A model generated the notes under the pieces. It did no database searches and had not been told where the DNA came from. It was given only the letters and a program-made list of their open reading frames with translations. Made by a program: the position numbers and the translations under genes. A stretch of 64,000 bases of DNA from Chrysemys picta bellii (Eukaryota > Chordata > Testudines > Emydidae): assembly GCF_011386835.1 (NCBI RefSeq), contig NC_088794.1:88644009-88708008 (forward strand), written 5' to 3'. The stretch's first letter is position 1; each line of letters starts with the position of its first letter. Positions 11,857 to 23,825 of the stretch are shown here, in pieces.

Positions 11857-12425
11857 TTATTGCATTGTGTGTGGTTTCCAAGGAACTGAGGTTGTTGCTA
11901 AACTTGGGTTCCAATCTAAGTAGCATCATAGGATCACCCAAGGCATCTGTAGTGGTATTTTGGATAAATGGAGGACAGTGACTCTGAGGTGGGTTATCCT
12001 GGGTGGGCTTTGCAATAAACGTGAGCTGTAAATGGGTGAAGAGAGAATTATTGCTTTGCATAGCAGGGTGGGAAGAAGTTCCACATGTGAAAGAGAGCCC
12101 AGAAAAAATGACGGTGAGAGGAATGAGCAGGTCACTGGGATCAGGGAGGTAAGAGGCTCAGGTGGAACAAAGAACAAAAGGTGGAATAGGCAGAAATGAG
12201 AACAGAGATGTAGGCGGGGTGTGTGATGCTTCCTGGCGGTACCCAGGGCTGTGAGGCACCTCGCTACCATCTGCCCTTTGTGTGAGGAAGCCTTGTCAGT
12301 ACCTGCTGGTTGTCAGCACTGCCGTTGGCAACACAAGCACTTCCCTCTCGGCCTACGCAGGGCATGCTGTCCCTCTGCAGATTAGTGACAGGCACGCTCA
12401 AAGGTTCCCTCTGGAGCATCCAGCC

Positions 12426-12545
12426 TAGGCTCACCAGCAAGTATGAAAAATCGGGACAGAAGGTGGGGGGTAATAGGCGCCTATATAAGACACAGCCCCA
12501 AAAATCGGGACTGTCCCTATAAAACTGGGACATCTGGTCACCCTA
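12426..12545. mobile_element. hAT-like MITE (GGTGACCAG family), 120 bp
   Basis: The ends are inverted: left TAGGCTCACCAG and right CTGGTCACCCTA. The flanking 8-bp duplication ATCCAGCC/GTCCAGCC (12418-12425 and 12546-12553) matches at 7 of 8 positions. The internal words TATGAAAAATCGGGACAG and GCCTATATAAGA match the better preserved copy at 36497-36620. An 8-bp TSD is typical of hAT elements. Confidence 0.82.
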
Positions 12546-12911
12546 GTCCAGCCTCAGATCTACTGGACACTCACAGAATTCCCAGGTCTGTTATTCACAA
12601 AGGAACAGTGCACCTCCTCTTACCAGTTTCACCTATCCACTTAACTCTCCGCACCTGTACGTGTTTTCACTATAAGCAAATCTAAGTTTATTTAACAAAG
12701 AACAAAGATTCAAATAGCAGCTAGATAAAAGTATTGGAAGCAATCAAATACATGTAAAATAAAATCACAATGCTCTTTCTAGATCTTAATGCTTAACTAA
12801 CAAGACATTGTCCTGGCTAATGAAGTTAAGCTCAACCAAAGTATTCTCCCAGCATTTAATCAGAAGCCTGGCTGAGAGCCTCCCAAGCACACGGGCAGCT
12901 TGTCCTCTAGG

Positions 12912-13514
12912 TAGGGTTACCATACGTCTGGTTTTTCCTGGACATGTCCGGCTTTTCGTCCGGGGGGAATTGCCAAAAAGCCGAACATGTCCGGGAAAAT
13001 GCTGGCTGGGCACTTCCTCTTCCGCGGCGGCTCTGCTCCTCCCCTGACTCTTCGGCTCTGTTTAAGAGCCGAGCGCTACGGGCTTTGGGCAGCCCCCATG
13101 CCTCCGGACCCTGCGCCGCCAGAGCCCGGGAGGGGAAGTGCCCGGCCAGGGGCGCAGGGTCCGGAGGCATAGGGGCTGCCCAAAGCCCAAGCGCTACCGG
13201 CTTCACGGTTTGCCGGGCAGCCTCCAGACCCTGCGCCCCCGGCTGGGCGCTTCCCCTCCCGGGCTCCAGCTGCGCTGGGGAAGTGCCGGCCGGGGGCGCA
13301 GGGTCTGGGGGCTGCCCGGCAAACCGTGAAGCCGGTAGCGCTCGGGCAGCCCTTTTCGCGTGGCTGGGAGTGGGAGGGAGGAGGGGGCGGAGTTAGGGTG
13401 GGGTTGGGGCGAGGAAGGGGCGGGGCTGGGGGGAATGGGCAGGGCCAGGGCCCCGTGGAGGGTCCTCTCTTTTTTTTTTTTTTTTTTTTTTATTTGTTAA
13501 ATATGGTAACCCTA
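12912..13514. mobile_element. hAT-like MITE, 603 bp, GC-rich with nested palindromes
   Basis: Terminal inverted repeats TAGGGTTACCAT and ATGGTAACCCTA are flanked by a perfect 8-bp TSD CCTCTAGG (12904-12911 and 13515-13522). The interior is far more GC-rich than its surroundings. It contains two nested inverted repeats: about 13073-13115 with 13150-13196, and about 13191-13239 with 13293-13341. An oligo-T run lies near 13470-13490. Open frames here on both strands, with Ala/Gly/Pro/Arg-rich products, reflect base composition and are not genes. No transposase is encoded. Confidence 0.88.
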
Positions 13515-14439
13515 CCTCTAGGTGAAGGATAGTTGGTGTCCTGCTACATTCTTCTCATATACCAGACTAATTCTTTGATCTTAGTAGGGCGGATGTCCTG
13601 TTTATGACTGTGTGTTCCTTCCTGTAGATTTTATGAACTCTTGTCAGTCTTGATTAGCTGTTAATTCCCTATGCAAATGCACGTACAGTGTAAGACACCA
13701 TGGTCAGCCAGGGAGATAAGTGTCTACTACCCCGTGCCTGAACAGAGTCTGTTTATCAGCTTCAGGTGACCAGTCTTAACTTGCATATCTTAAGAATTAG
13801 AATGATTAGGACAACCAGTGGATTAATGATTGCTGGTAGAGACCTTGCATGCCACCTTTTGGCACACTATGATGGAGACATCAGACCCAGGGGATCCTTG
13901 TAAATCCTTATGCACCACTTGTGTACTCCGCCAGTTGGCACCAAGGGGTGTCTGGGTGTGCAGAGATGTGAGAATGGAGAGCTAGAACTTGAGGTAAAGA
14001 GTGAGAGAGATTTGAAGAGGGGAGTGAGATCTGAGCAGTGGGTGAAGCTGATATTTGATCTGCTGAATGTTTTGAGTAGACTGGAGGGAAATTATATGGG
14101 AATTGGGAAGCCAGACAGGAGGAAGCTGCTAGGAGATGACCAAGATATTGATTTAAGATTTGACAAATGGCTATCACCATCCACACACTTTTATAAAGAG
14201 ACAAAAAATAGACCCTCCCCCCCCCAAGCCCCAGGTAACTTGTGGAGGCAGTTTAAACTAGTTGTTAGTACCAGTTTCTCTTGCTTTTATTCCTAGCTTA
14301 GCCTAGGATTCTGGTCTTCAGTAATTCACTTAACCTGTCTCTGCCTCTTCCCAATCATAAACTGAAGGTGATCTGGAGCTAAATGGCAGAAATAAAGTAG
14401 GCTTAATTAGCTAATGTGGATAAAGTAAGCTAGATCCTT

Positions 14440-14720
14440 CATGACCTCCAGATTGGATTACAGCAGCATGGTCGACATGGGGTTACCCTAGAAGGCCACC
14501 CAGAAACTTCAGCTGGTGTAGAAGTGTTGGCCAGCTGGTTTAGTGGTGTTTCAAATGCAGCGCAAACCACACCTGTGCTCCGTGAACTTCACTGGCTACC
14601 GATTTATTCCTGGTGTCATCCGAAGTGGTGGTTTTGCTCTGTAAAGCTGTATATGATTTTGGTCCTGGCTATCTTAGCAACCACCTGCCTCATTATGCAA
14701 CACTCCTGGTAGCTGACATT
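14440..14720 (+). repeat. L2-like LINE fragment (reverse transcriptase C-terminal part)
   Basis: Scattered frames read D-Y-C-S (from GATTGGATTACAGCAGC), GLP and then TPVLRELHWLPI. The last is a hallmark motif of L2/Jockey-type reverse transcriptases in the C-terminal region. Frameshifts separate the motifs, so this is an old inactive fragment. Confidence 0.6.
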
Positions 14721-15939
14721 CAAATGAGAGACTCTTGCTTCCAGTTCCCGGATCTGAATTTGGGAAGGGGGGGCTGAAAAATGGGTATCCTCAGTAGGGA
14801 AAAGGAGGGTCTTTGACTCTAGAATTTGCTTACCACTCTGGCTTAGCCCTATAGAGCTTTTGACCTACCCAGCATGCTGCAAGCGCTATCTGTTCAAGCT
14901 TTCCCTCAAGAAACTGCCTTATGTCAGAGGGAGTGTTGCTTGAGAAGGAGTTCCTTTTGTGAGCTTGGTCCGTTTTGTTCTTAATTGGTGGTTTTTTTTT
15001 TTTTAATGATTGTAAATGAACCCAGAGATTGTATTGGACACACGTTACTAATCCAAAAATAAACTCAACTGGAGAATTTCAAATGAGTACAAAAGACAAC
15101 TACCACAGCAAGGTAAAATGAGCTGTTAAAAAATCTCATTGAGCATAATTGATTGCCCTCATATGATGTACTTTCCATAATACCTTGTAACTGATGTAAG
15201 AGGGGAAAGTTACTAATTCTAGACTCAATTTTTCACACTGTGCCATACAAACCTTCAGTCATCTCCATTTGCTACAATGAATTACTGACATCGGGGAAAG
15301 GCCAGATCATGAAAGCCGTTATGGAACAGCTGACACATTTAACACACAACTCTCAGCTCCTTTTCTACTGTTTTTTATGGTGCTTTTTTATTCTGGATTT
15401 TTTGTTGAAGGATGGGGCATGCATCTGGAAGCTATGGAAGGAAAGCGCAATATATGAGCTAAGTCTTAATAAGGAAAACTTTTGAAAATACGATGATGAC
15501 CGTTAATTGCTTACATATTTTGGATGCCCAGGATGAGATACTTGTGTCTTAAATTCGGCATCCAAAATTAGTGGATGCTTTTGAGAACTTTAGCTTACAG
15601 CAGTGTTAGATCTTATTGCACAGTGTGTTTTCGTTTTCTCTCTTTGTATTTTTGTTTTTAACAGGTTAAGGTAAGTTTTGCTGCCAGTTTTTCTGCACTG
15701 GCTTGGCTGTATTGCCTCTGAGCCTAAAACTCCTCAAATTAGGTAAATTCTTACATTGTCTTGTCATCTTGCTGTATTTTAATGGACTCATTGATGTTAA
15801 AGGTGGAAACTTAGTAGACCTTTATCTACTCCCTGCCCCCCAGGCCAGTGAATATTTCTTCTCTACAGTATGTCATGTTTTCTACTGGAATTTAAATACC
15901 TCCAGCAATAAAGCTTCCACCACTTCCTGTCTATATCTG

Positions 15940-16452
15940 GCTATATCTACACTGCAAGCTAAGGTTGTGGTTTTCAGCTTATGTAGACATGCTTGGGCTA
16001 GCTGACATCTGAGCCAGTACACTAAAAATAGTAGTGTAACTGGGTAGCACAGGTGGTGGCGACGGCGGCAGCAGCAGCATGGGCTAGTCACTCCAAGTAT
16101 GGGCCCACAGGGTTCAGGTAGGTTTGTACTTGGGGCAGCAAGCCTGTGCTTCTGCTGCTGCCCATGCTATTGTCTGCCCTACTATTTTTAGCGTGCTCAT
16201 GTAACCCATATCTCCCTCTAGCGGCACCTAGACCACTTAGAGATTAATGAGTCTGCTATAGCCTTAGCTAAGAGGCATTTGGCTTTTAACTCCTGCATTA
16301 GAGGCTCATATGGTAAGCTTCAGAGGTCCCAGGTTCGATCCCACCTGCTGATGACCAGGGTTCTTTGGTGTTACGCTAGCTCAGATGAGAGCTAGCATGA
16401 AAGTCTATGAGCTGGAAATCCTACCTCTGGCTCGTAGGGTAGACATAGCTTC
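15940..16452. mobile_element. MITE-like element with tRNA-like promoter motif inside
   Basis: Its ends resemble inverted repeats: left GGCTATATCTACACTGCAAG, right TAGGGTAGACATAGC. The interior includes ACTAAAAATAGTAG/CTACTATTTTTAGCG words seen in related turtle MITEs (18612-18905, 30818-31107). At about 16325-16345 it contains CAGGTTCGATCCCACC, a near-perfect Pol III B box. No clear TSD was found, and the boundaries are approximate. Confidence 0.5.
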
Positions 16453-16754
16453 TAATAGAACTCACCCTCCAGATGTTTTTCCTGATATCTAGCCTAAATT
16501 TCTTATCTCTGTTTCTTCTCATTACTCCAGGTTCTCCCTCCTTGTACCAGCCTAAATCAGCCTTTCATTCCTTCACGTTCTTCAAATGCCTTTACCTAGT
16601 TCACATGTCCCCCATAATAATAATTTAGCCACATGTTCAGTAGTGAACAGGGTTCAAACAAATATCACTTTCACAGGATGTGAGTGTCATTCCAGTCTAC
16701 ATTGGCATTGGACGTCCTAGAAACGTAGCATTGTGGCCACGTTCATCATAGTAG

Positions 16755-16900
16755 GAACATAGGAATTGCTACATCAGATCAGATAAGTGGTCCGTATAGT
16801 GGTGTCCTTTCTCTGGCTGGCCAATGTCAGATGCTTCAGAGAAAGCTGTTAGAATCTTCAATAACTTGCTGAGTTTCTTTTTAACTCCCATGAGTTGGTG
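16755..16900 (-). repeat. CR1 LINE fragment (short, diverged)
   Basis: Words such as CTGGCCAATGTCAGATGCTTCAGAG and the preceding GAATTGCTACATCAGATCAGA resemble the reverse complement of the CR1 3' region, also seen at 21105-21545. It is too diverged for a precise boundary. Confidence 0.5.
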
Positions 16901-17224
16901 GTGATTATGATGTCACATAAATAAAAAATAAAAGTGAAAGGACTGCGCTGGGGGATGAACTGCGAAGCTGGGAACTCATAAAAGCAATAGAAATTCAGTT
17001 AATGCTTTTCCCATTACATACAAATCCCAAACAAAACCACCTTCATTAGCATCTTCCCACCTTCTAACTTGGTAACACATCTCCAGATGCAGTAGTCTGG
17101 CCTCAAGTCTTGTTTTGCTTCTGGACCTGTAACTGAGTAGTTGACAGTCACCTTCTTTCTGCTTCCCTCAGCTTCCTCGTATACTACATATCATAATACT
17201 TTCATATAATATGTAACACTTTAT

Positions 17225-17425
17225 AGTAATAACCAGCTAATCCTCCCCCTACCCAAACCAAGTGAAGTAGGTATTACCTCACTTCTACTGAAGTGGAAAT
17301 CTAGGTACAGAAAGATAAGTGTGTGGCCAGAGGTAAAATAAAGAGTCAGTGGCTGGATTAGGATTTGGGACTACTATCTGGCTCCTAGCTCCAGACTTGG
17401 TCTACCAGACCCCACTGCCTCTCAG
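17225..17425 (-). repeat. MIR-type SINE, reverse orientation
   Basis: The plus strand reads the reversed MIR core: GAAGTGGAAATCTAGGTACAG, TGTGTGGCCAGAGG and GTGGCTGGATTAGGATTTGGG, then the tRNA-like end with ACTGCCTC. Confidence 0.65.
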
Positions 17426-18611
17426 TTACATGCTCCAATATACATGCCAGTTCTATCTCTCACTACCACTGCAGCAAAATGTGTAGAATGGCTGTGATTT
17501 TAAAATATAGATGAGTGGCAGCAGTTCTTGCATTGCGCGCCTACTTCTCCCCCCACTTTATAACCCATGAAGTGTTATAGTGGATACTCTTGCTGTTTAT
17601 TACAAATTTTGTTCTGGGGCGATTCCTGAAAACTCCTCTATTTTCAAGAAAATAAATCCCGTAATTGTCCTTTTGGGAGTGTTCCTCTCCACCAAGGCTG
17701 CTCCTTGCTGGGCCTTCTCCAAATCCATTCATGTTAATAAGTGACTGATTTTGGTTAGAGAGAGATTCTAGCCATGTAGCCAACCCATCCTGACAACACT
17801 TAAGAAAACCACAGGGTGATGTAATGAGCTCATGCATGGAAAGATAAACAGCTCTAGGAAAACCAGCAGTAGTAGTCTCAAGTAAATACTCTGCAATCAC
17901 CAGGGTCTTGAACATGGTTACTTGAAAGGAAGAATGAGTAATATATTAAGGTTAGCTGCTGAAGACAGGTGTGTGTTTTGAATCTTGCTGTTTATTTCTA
18001 AATCCTGCTCCTTGGATGGGTGCCAGTTCCATGTGGGTTTTTCTGTTCTGCTCTGGCACCCAGAGGCCCTCTGGGCATCCTTTATACTGCTTTCCACTGA
18101 TATGTTTTGCTTTTAGAAGCTCTTCCAGCACAGAGCAAAGCTATAAATGAGCTGTGAAAAAGAAGTGTACAGAAACTAGGATAGTATTGCTCATATGTTA
18201 GTTTTAAAAATTAATTTACCTTAAGGATCAGGCTCAGAGAATCTTGCATGGAGGCATAAGGGCTGGAAGCAACATGAAATCTGGATGTCTGATGTGCAAG
18301 GGAGCAAAAGCAGTAGAGACCCTGCAGGGAGATAGTGTGCCCCCATGGGCAGCATGGAGATGTTTCAAGTTGGTCTCCACAGATCATGGTGAGGTGGAAT
18401 GTGGCTGCATCATGCTGGAGGTTGGGTTGTTTTACAAAGTTCAGCTCCAAATGGCCAGAAACCTGCTTAAGGGGGAACAGGGAGCCATGTCTGCTAGTCC
18501 TTGGGGTAAGGATTCAGTTTCCTGGTCCCACCCTTGTACATACACTGTAGCCCTTTTCCTCTGGCTTTGTTTGTACCCTTAGCTAGGCTGTGTGCACCCT
18601 GCTTGTTACAA

Positions 18612-18905
18612 CAGAGGGTATGTCTACATGGGGCAGTGGAGAGGTGCAATTCCCAGCTTGGGTAGACAAACATACACTAGTTCTGTTCAAGCTAGCACAA
18701 AATAAAAAGGCAGAGTGGCCACAGTGACATGGGTAGCAGCTTGGGCTAGCGGCTAGAGTACGGCCCCAGGTATGTACCAAGCTGCTAGTCTGACACCACC
18801 AATGCCATGGCATCCACACTGCTATTTTTAGGTGCTAGCTACCATGTGTACATCTACCCAAGCCGGGAATTACACCTCCCAGATGTTGCGTAGACATACC
18901 CTACA
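18612..18905. mobile_element. hAT-like MITE (GGGTATGTCTAC family)
   Basis: Inverted ends AGGGTATGTCTAC (left) and GTAGACATACCCT (right) define about 290 bp with internal words GCTAGCACAA and GCTATTTTTAGG. No clean TSD could be read, so the ends are approximate. A degenerate relative without clear ends is at about 49010-49230. Confidence 0.7.
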
Positions 18906-20609
18906 AGCTAACAGCCTTCTTCACTTGTCTATCACCTTGTCACATGCCTTGCTTGAGGACACAGGACAGTGAGAATTCTCAAGAGGCAGATACAGATACA
19001 CTCGTGTACTGGCTTAACCAGGGTGATTCTTGCTCACTGTAACAGGATGACGAACTCTAAGTCCCTGTATGCAAACACGGGGCTCTTCTGTTGAGTCACC
19101 TGGACTGCTGATACTATAGCTCTGCATTAAGAATGAGTATGATTACTGCTGAGCTGTAGTGGCAGGTGAGTCCAATCAGGATATAAAAGGGGTGGGACAG
19201 AGGAGGCTCTGGGGGGAAATGCTAGAACTATCAAGATTAGGCAGAAAGTTTAGACTGAGGTTTGTTTTGTTTGGGTGTCTTTACCAATAAAACCAACCCC
19301 CAGGAATGTGGTAGGCCTGGACTCTAACTCAGGGTCTGTATGCTCTGTTAAGGATGGGAAAGCACTGAACCCATTCATATTTGTGGGTTGAACTAATTAT
19401 CATTTGCAGTCAGAAGAAAATTCCTTCATGTCCTGGTGGCTGGGCATTTGAAGGTTGCAGAGTGCACCCCGTGGGAGTAGATGGGCATATCCCCCACACA
19501 GTTCTTGGTGATATTGGTGAACTTCAGTAAAGGTGTTCAGGTTTTTGAAAAGCACAACAGAGACCTGTGGCTGGGGGCAGAGTGGGGAAAGTATAGCCTG
19601 GCTTTCTCCTTAGCTTTTTTTTTTTTTTTTTTTAATCGTTCCCCAGCCAACGTCCTGCTCCCCACGTGACTCATGGGTCTTCCCACCTTCCCCCGTTCCA
19701 CTGTCTTAGAGGACTTCTGAGTGCTGCTGCCTGTGTTGGGCCCAGTTTTTGCTGCCACCATGACTTTCGCTCCCACTCCCTGCTGCTGTTAGACTGGCTG
19801 TGGCTATTTTCATCCAGACATGTTACCCTTCTCTGCCAGTCACAGTGAATTCACCACATCACCATACAGTGGATTATAGGGCATTGCAGACTTGTGCCTT
19901 CATAGTCTTTGGCTGGTAGTTGGTACAAAGTCAATGGGCTGTCAGCGGGGAGGGAGGGGAGACAGCACATTTGAGCCCAGCGCAAGCATAGTTGGACCTC
20001 ACACAAACAAGGGAGAGGGCAGCAGCTAGAGATGTAGACAATTTAACTAGGCAGAAAGCTAGTTTCAGTGAAACCAAAACAGATTCTCTTGGTTCTAGCC
20101 AATCTTATGTAAACATTGGAGACCTGCTCACTCTGTGCCCAGTCCTTTTTGTCTTACACTTCCAAGCCTCTGTCTCTTCTTGGCATGTATATCGGACTGT
20201 TCAAACATGACTGGTCCCTGTGGGTGTAAAAGGGAGGGAGAACAAAGCTCCGTTCTCACACCAGGAAAGGGCTCTGATTGATAGGAGGGAACAGATGGTC
20301 GGAAAGCTTGTAGTCATAGCTATTGTGCATCCGTCAGATGTCCTTCCTGGCTGCAGTCCCATGTCTTGGATTCATGCCTCCCTATGCAGTATTTCCCCGA
20401 TATGGCAGAAGTGTTGAAGTACAACACTAAAGTCACCTTATCACCCTCCACCCCTTGGGTACCCTCCAAGTTTAGTTATTTGCCCTATTTTTTTTCTTCT
20501 ATAGCCACTTGGCCTTTGGTAGGTGTCAAGCCAGCAACTGTCCTAAGCAGCCCCCACTGAGGAGAAACCTTCATTGGTATAAAAACTCACCACTGTCAAG
20601 TCACTGAGT

Positions 20610-21095
20610 TACAGACAGGATTGATTTAAATCACTTATTTTAATCATGATTTAAATAATTGATTTATGTTTTGCATATGTACTTTTTAGTTATTTTCCTA
20701 AAGAAATATTGATTTTTTTTTTTTCTCCACCACTGGCTGGTTACTGTAAAAACATGTTGCTTTACAACTAAATACAGCCTTTACACTAAATGCAGTGCTT
20801 CTTGTTGTTAACCAGGAGGATACATTATATCGATATACTTATTTAAGCAATTCTATAGCTAAACTCATTTAGTCATATTTTTAATTTTTACATTTTCATT
20901 ACATTAGAAAATGGTGAATGAAGCATTTCTTATTGACTAAATTAATTTTCTACTCATGATTTGCATCAAGCTGCATTTGAATGGAAATCGGAATGTACAA
21001 AAACAGCATTTTCATCTTTTTATTAGTTGAATAGAACACCGTTAAATGTGCTGGATACATACTTATTTTGTTTTTTATCAAAACATGTTTTAAGA
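20610..21095. repeat. AT-rich unassigned repeat with TGATTTAAATCA words
   Basis: It starts with self-complementary words (TTGATTTAAATCACTTATTTTAATCATG). I recall these from turtle interspersed elements, possibly a DNA transposon. It abuts a CR1 fragment at about 21105. No inverted ends or TSD were resolved. Confidence 0.4.
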
Positions 21096-21104
21096 AGATA
21101 GGAA

Positions 21105-21545
21105 TGGTCATACTGGGTCAGACCAATAATTCATGTAGACCTGTAACCTGTCTTCCAACAGTGGCCAATGCCAGATACTTCAGAGGCACGAACAGAACAG
21201 GGCAATAATTGAGTGATCCACTCCCTGCTTCTGGCAATCAGAGGCTTAGGGATGCCCAGACCATAGAGTTGCATCTCTGCCCATCCTGGCTAATAGCCAC
21301 TGATGGACCTATCCTCCAGGAACTTATCTAATTCTTTTTTGAACCAAGTTGTACTTTGGGCATTCATAACATCCCCTTGCAAAGAGTTCCACAGGTTGAC
21401 TGTGCATTGTGTGAAGAAGTACTTCCTTACATTTGTTTTAAACTTGCAGCTTATTAATTTCATTGTCTTGTGTTATGTGAAGGGGTAAATAACACTTCCT
21501 CCCTTACTTTCTCTACACCATTCATGATTTTATAGACCTCTATCT
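21105..21545 (-). repeat. CR1 LINE 3' fragment
   Basis: The plus strand carries the reverse complement of the CR1 3' region: GGTCATACTGGGTCAGACC, CCAACAGTGGCCAATGCCAG, AAGAGTTCCACAGGTTGACTG, GTGAAGAAGTACTTCCTTAC and AATAACACTTCCTCCC. It is diverged and 5' truncated. Confidence 0.8.
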
Positions 21546-21974
21546 TATTCTAAGTTCCCTGTGAGCCTATTTAGCACTGCTCAGGAAACCCAGCTGGGGG
21601 AGAGGCACCCCTCCCCCAGCCCAAACTTAGCCCAGCCCCAATCTACTGCGACCAGGGCTGCCTGGCTCTGCTGTGGCCAGAGCGCCCCTCTGCCGGCCCC
21701 AGCCCGGACCTGCTAGGGCTGGGGAAGGGGTGCCTATCCTGCAGCCCCAGCCCTGGAGCTGCAGCAGCAGGGAGAGGTGCCTCTCCTCACCCAGCCCAGG
21801 TGCTGCTGGGGGGAGTCCTCTCTCCCCGCTGTAGCCCTGGAGCACCCTCCTGCACCCTGGCCCCACCCCAGAGCCTGCACCCCCAGCCAAAACCCTTACA
21901 TCCTGTACCCTAACCCTCTGCCTGAGCCCCCTCCCACATTCTGAACCCTTCAGCCCCACCCCACCGTATTAATT

Positions 21975-22033
21975 TTATGTGCACCAATGTGGAGGTGATG
22001 TGTGACACATCACCTCCATATTGGTGCACATAA
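21975..22033. repeat. 59-nt near-perfect hairpin in a GC-rich repeat
   Basis: Arms of 29 nt (21975-22003 and 22005-22033) pair completely except for one G-T position, around a single-base centre at 22004. It lies at the end of an interspersed repeat running from about 21550 (GGGAGAGGCACCCCTCCCCC region) to about 22080 (AGAGGGAACACTG). No TSD was resolved. Confidence 0.8.
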
Positions 22034-22254
22034 CAAAATTCATTCTGTACATGGGTGGGAAAAATTAGAGGGAACACTGATCATATCTTCCCTCCTCCCC
22101 CCATCTCTCCGCCAACTTGAACAGTCCCAGTCTTTTTAATCTCTTTTTTTTGTATTTAAAACTAACTGATTTATTAAACAAAGGAATTCTCTGTAGTTAG
22201 TCAATTGAACTGATAGTTTTGGTCACCACACCCTTCAAGATTTTAGAACTAGTA

Positions 22255-22366
22255 GCTACACTGGCGCTTTATAGCGCTAAAACTTGCTGTGCTCAGGGGG
22301 GTGTTTTTTCACACACCAGAGCGAGAAAGTTGCAGCGCTGCAAAGCGCCAGTGTAGACAAGCCCTA
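22255..22366. mobile_element. hAT-like MITE (TGTCTACACTGGCGC family), left end short
   Basis: The near-palindromic sequence starts CTACACTGGCGCTTTATAGCGC and ends GCGCCAGTGTAGACAAGCCCTA. The left terminus lacks the GGGCTTGT part of the inverted repeat. A longer relative is at 63438-63687. Confidence 0.72.
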
Positions 22367-22416
22367 ATATTGCATGTTTGTGTATGTGCATGCATATGCA
22401 GGGGCTCTCCTGGCTG

Positions 22417-22421
<5 letters not shown>

Positions 22422-22449
<28 letters not shown>
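22422..22449 (+). repeat. (CT)n microsatellite
   Basis: A run of CT dinucleotides, responsible for the Ser-Leu runs in overlapping chance frames. Confidence 0.95.
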
Positions 22450-22451
<2 letters not shown>

Positions 22452-23666
22452 GCAGCTGCAGTCCAGTCACACGTTCCTTTCTTGGCTGCTGCCAAAGGGA
22501 TCCAGACTCCATCACCGAGTCTCTTACCTAGATGCTATTTAAAGTTAGAATTGGAGTGATAGATCACTAGCAAGTGTGATCCTCCAACAGACCTGAAGGG
22601 GGGGGGGGGGGAGAAAGAGCGACACACTGGAAGAGTGTAGAGCCAGGACCCTTCCCAGCAAGTCCATGAGCAAACAGTCATAAATAATGTGCCATTGGGG
22701 AGCAGTTAATCTGCTCTATGAAAAGGTACAAAGTATACAAGTGGGAAAAATAACAATGTATAATAATCAGTTTGCAATCCTAGGTGCTAAACCATATGCA
22801 GCTAGGCAAATAAATGAAGCTCCCCCTTAGTGCCATGTGATAAATCATTCCCAAAGAATTCTGGCTCCTCTACCCCCAAAGAAAGAAAACAAATTACTCT
22901 AGGCACAGTCATAACTGCTACCCCCACAGCTGCCTGTTAAGGAAAATGGGCTGGAGAGAGGGGAGGGGGATGGGCAGCAGAGAGGTACACGGAGTTGGAG
23001 CAAAGCTCTTTGCTAAACCCCCACAGATTTCCATTTAGGGTTAAAACAAGAGGGTCAAATTCTTCTCTTGAGGAACTTCTGCTGAGGCCAGGGGATTAGG
23101 TCAGGGATCTTTTGGGCCCATAGAGAGAAGGGGAGGCTGGCGAGAACTGAATTTGGTTTTACAAAGGCTCTGCCTGATTGAAGGGGGTCTGTGAACCTGC
23201 AGGGAGAAGTCCCTTAGTCATGACATGCACGCACATATATATATATGCCTATGGTGTGCTGCACATGCACTACAAACCTGCATGGCACATGCACACTAGT
23301 CTGTCCCCCACGTTCATGCATGCACACCCTGGCCTGTGCATAGACATGTGCGCACACACAAGCACTCCTAGGTGCAAAAGATGGCCATTGCAGTTGGCAG
23401 CTAAACAGTGTTTAACGCAAATTAGCCTGAATCAGTTAAAACAGTCTCCTACATGACACCCTACAGCTATGTCCCCTATCGCCAATACTGTTGCGGAAAT
23501 ACTGTTTTTACACAGTGCAGCCAGCACAGGCAGGTGACTTTCTTCAACAATAGTTCCTGCTGCTAACAAAAAGTGTGGGAGCAGGAGGAGAAGGGATGGG
23601 GGGTTCTCCCAAGGGTACTACTGAAAGTCTGGGGTGGAAACGCATACAACTTCTCATTGTAGGAGT

Positions 23667-23825
23667 CAGGGCCGGCTCCAGGCACCAGCGGAGGAAGCAC
23701 GTGCCTGGGGTGGCACATGCTTAGGGGCGGCATTCTGTCCATTCTTGGGGCGGCACAGTCCGGGTGGCTATTTATTTTATTTTATTTTATTGCTTGGAGT
23801 GGCAAAAATGGTAGAGCCGGTCCTG
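23667..23825. mobile_element. hAT-like MITE (AGGGCCGGCTCC family), perfect 8-bp TSD
   Basis: The element runs from CAGGGCCGGCTCCAGG to GAGCCGGTCCTG and is flanked by perfect direct repeats GTAGGAGT at 23659-23666 and 23826-23833. Internal words CCTGGGGTGGCA and TTGGGGCGGCA are shared with the copies at 38331-38506 and 41357-41559. An ATTTT pentamer run lies near 23771-23790. Confidence 0.88.

Noticed and set aside
12944..13396. 150-codon Ala/Gly/Pro-rich open frame
   Set aside because: It lies entirely inside the GC-rich hAT-like MITE at 12912-13514. Long frames on both strands come from the base composition and internal palindromes.
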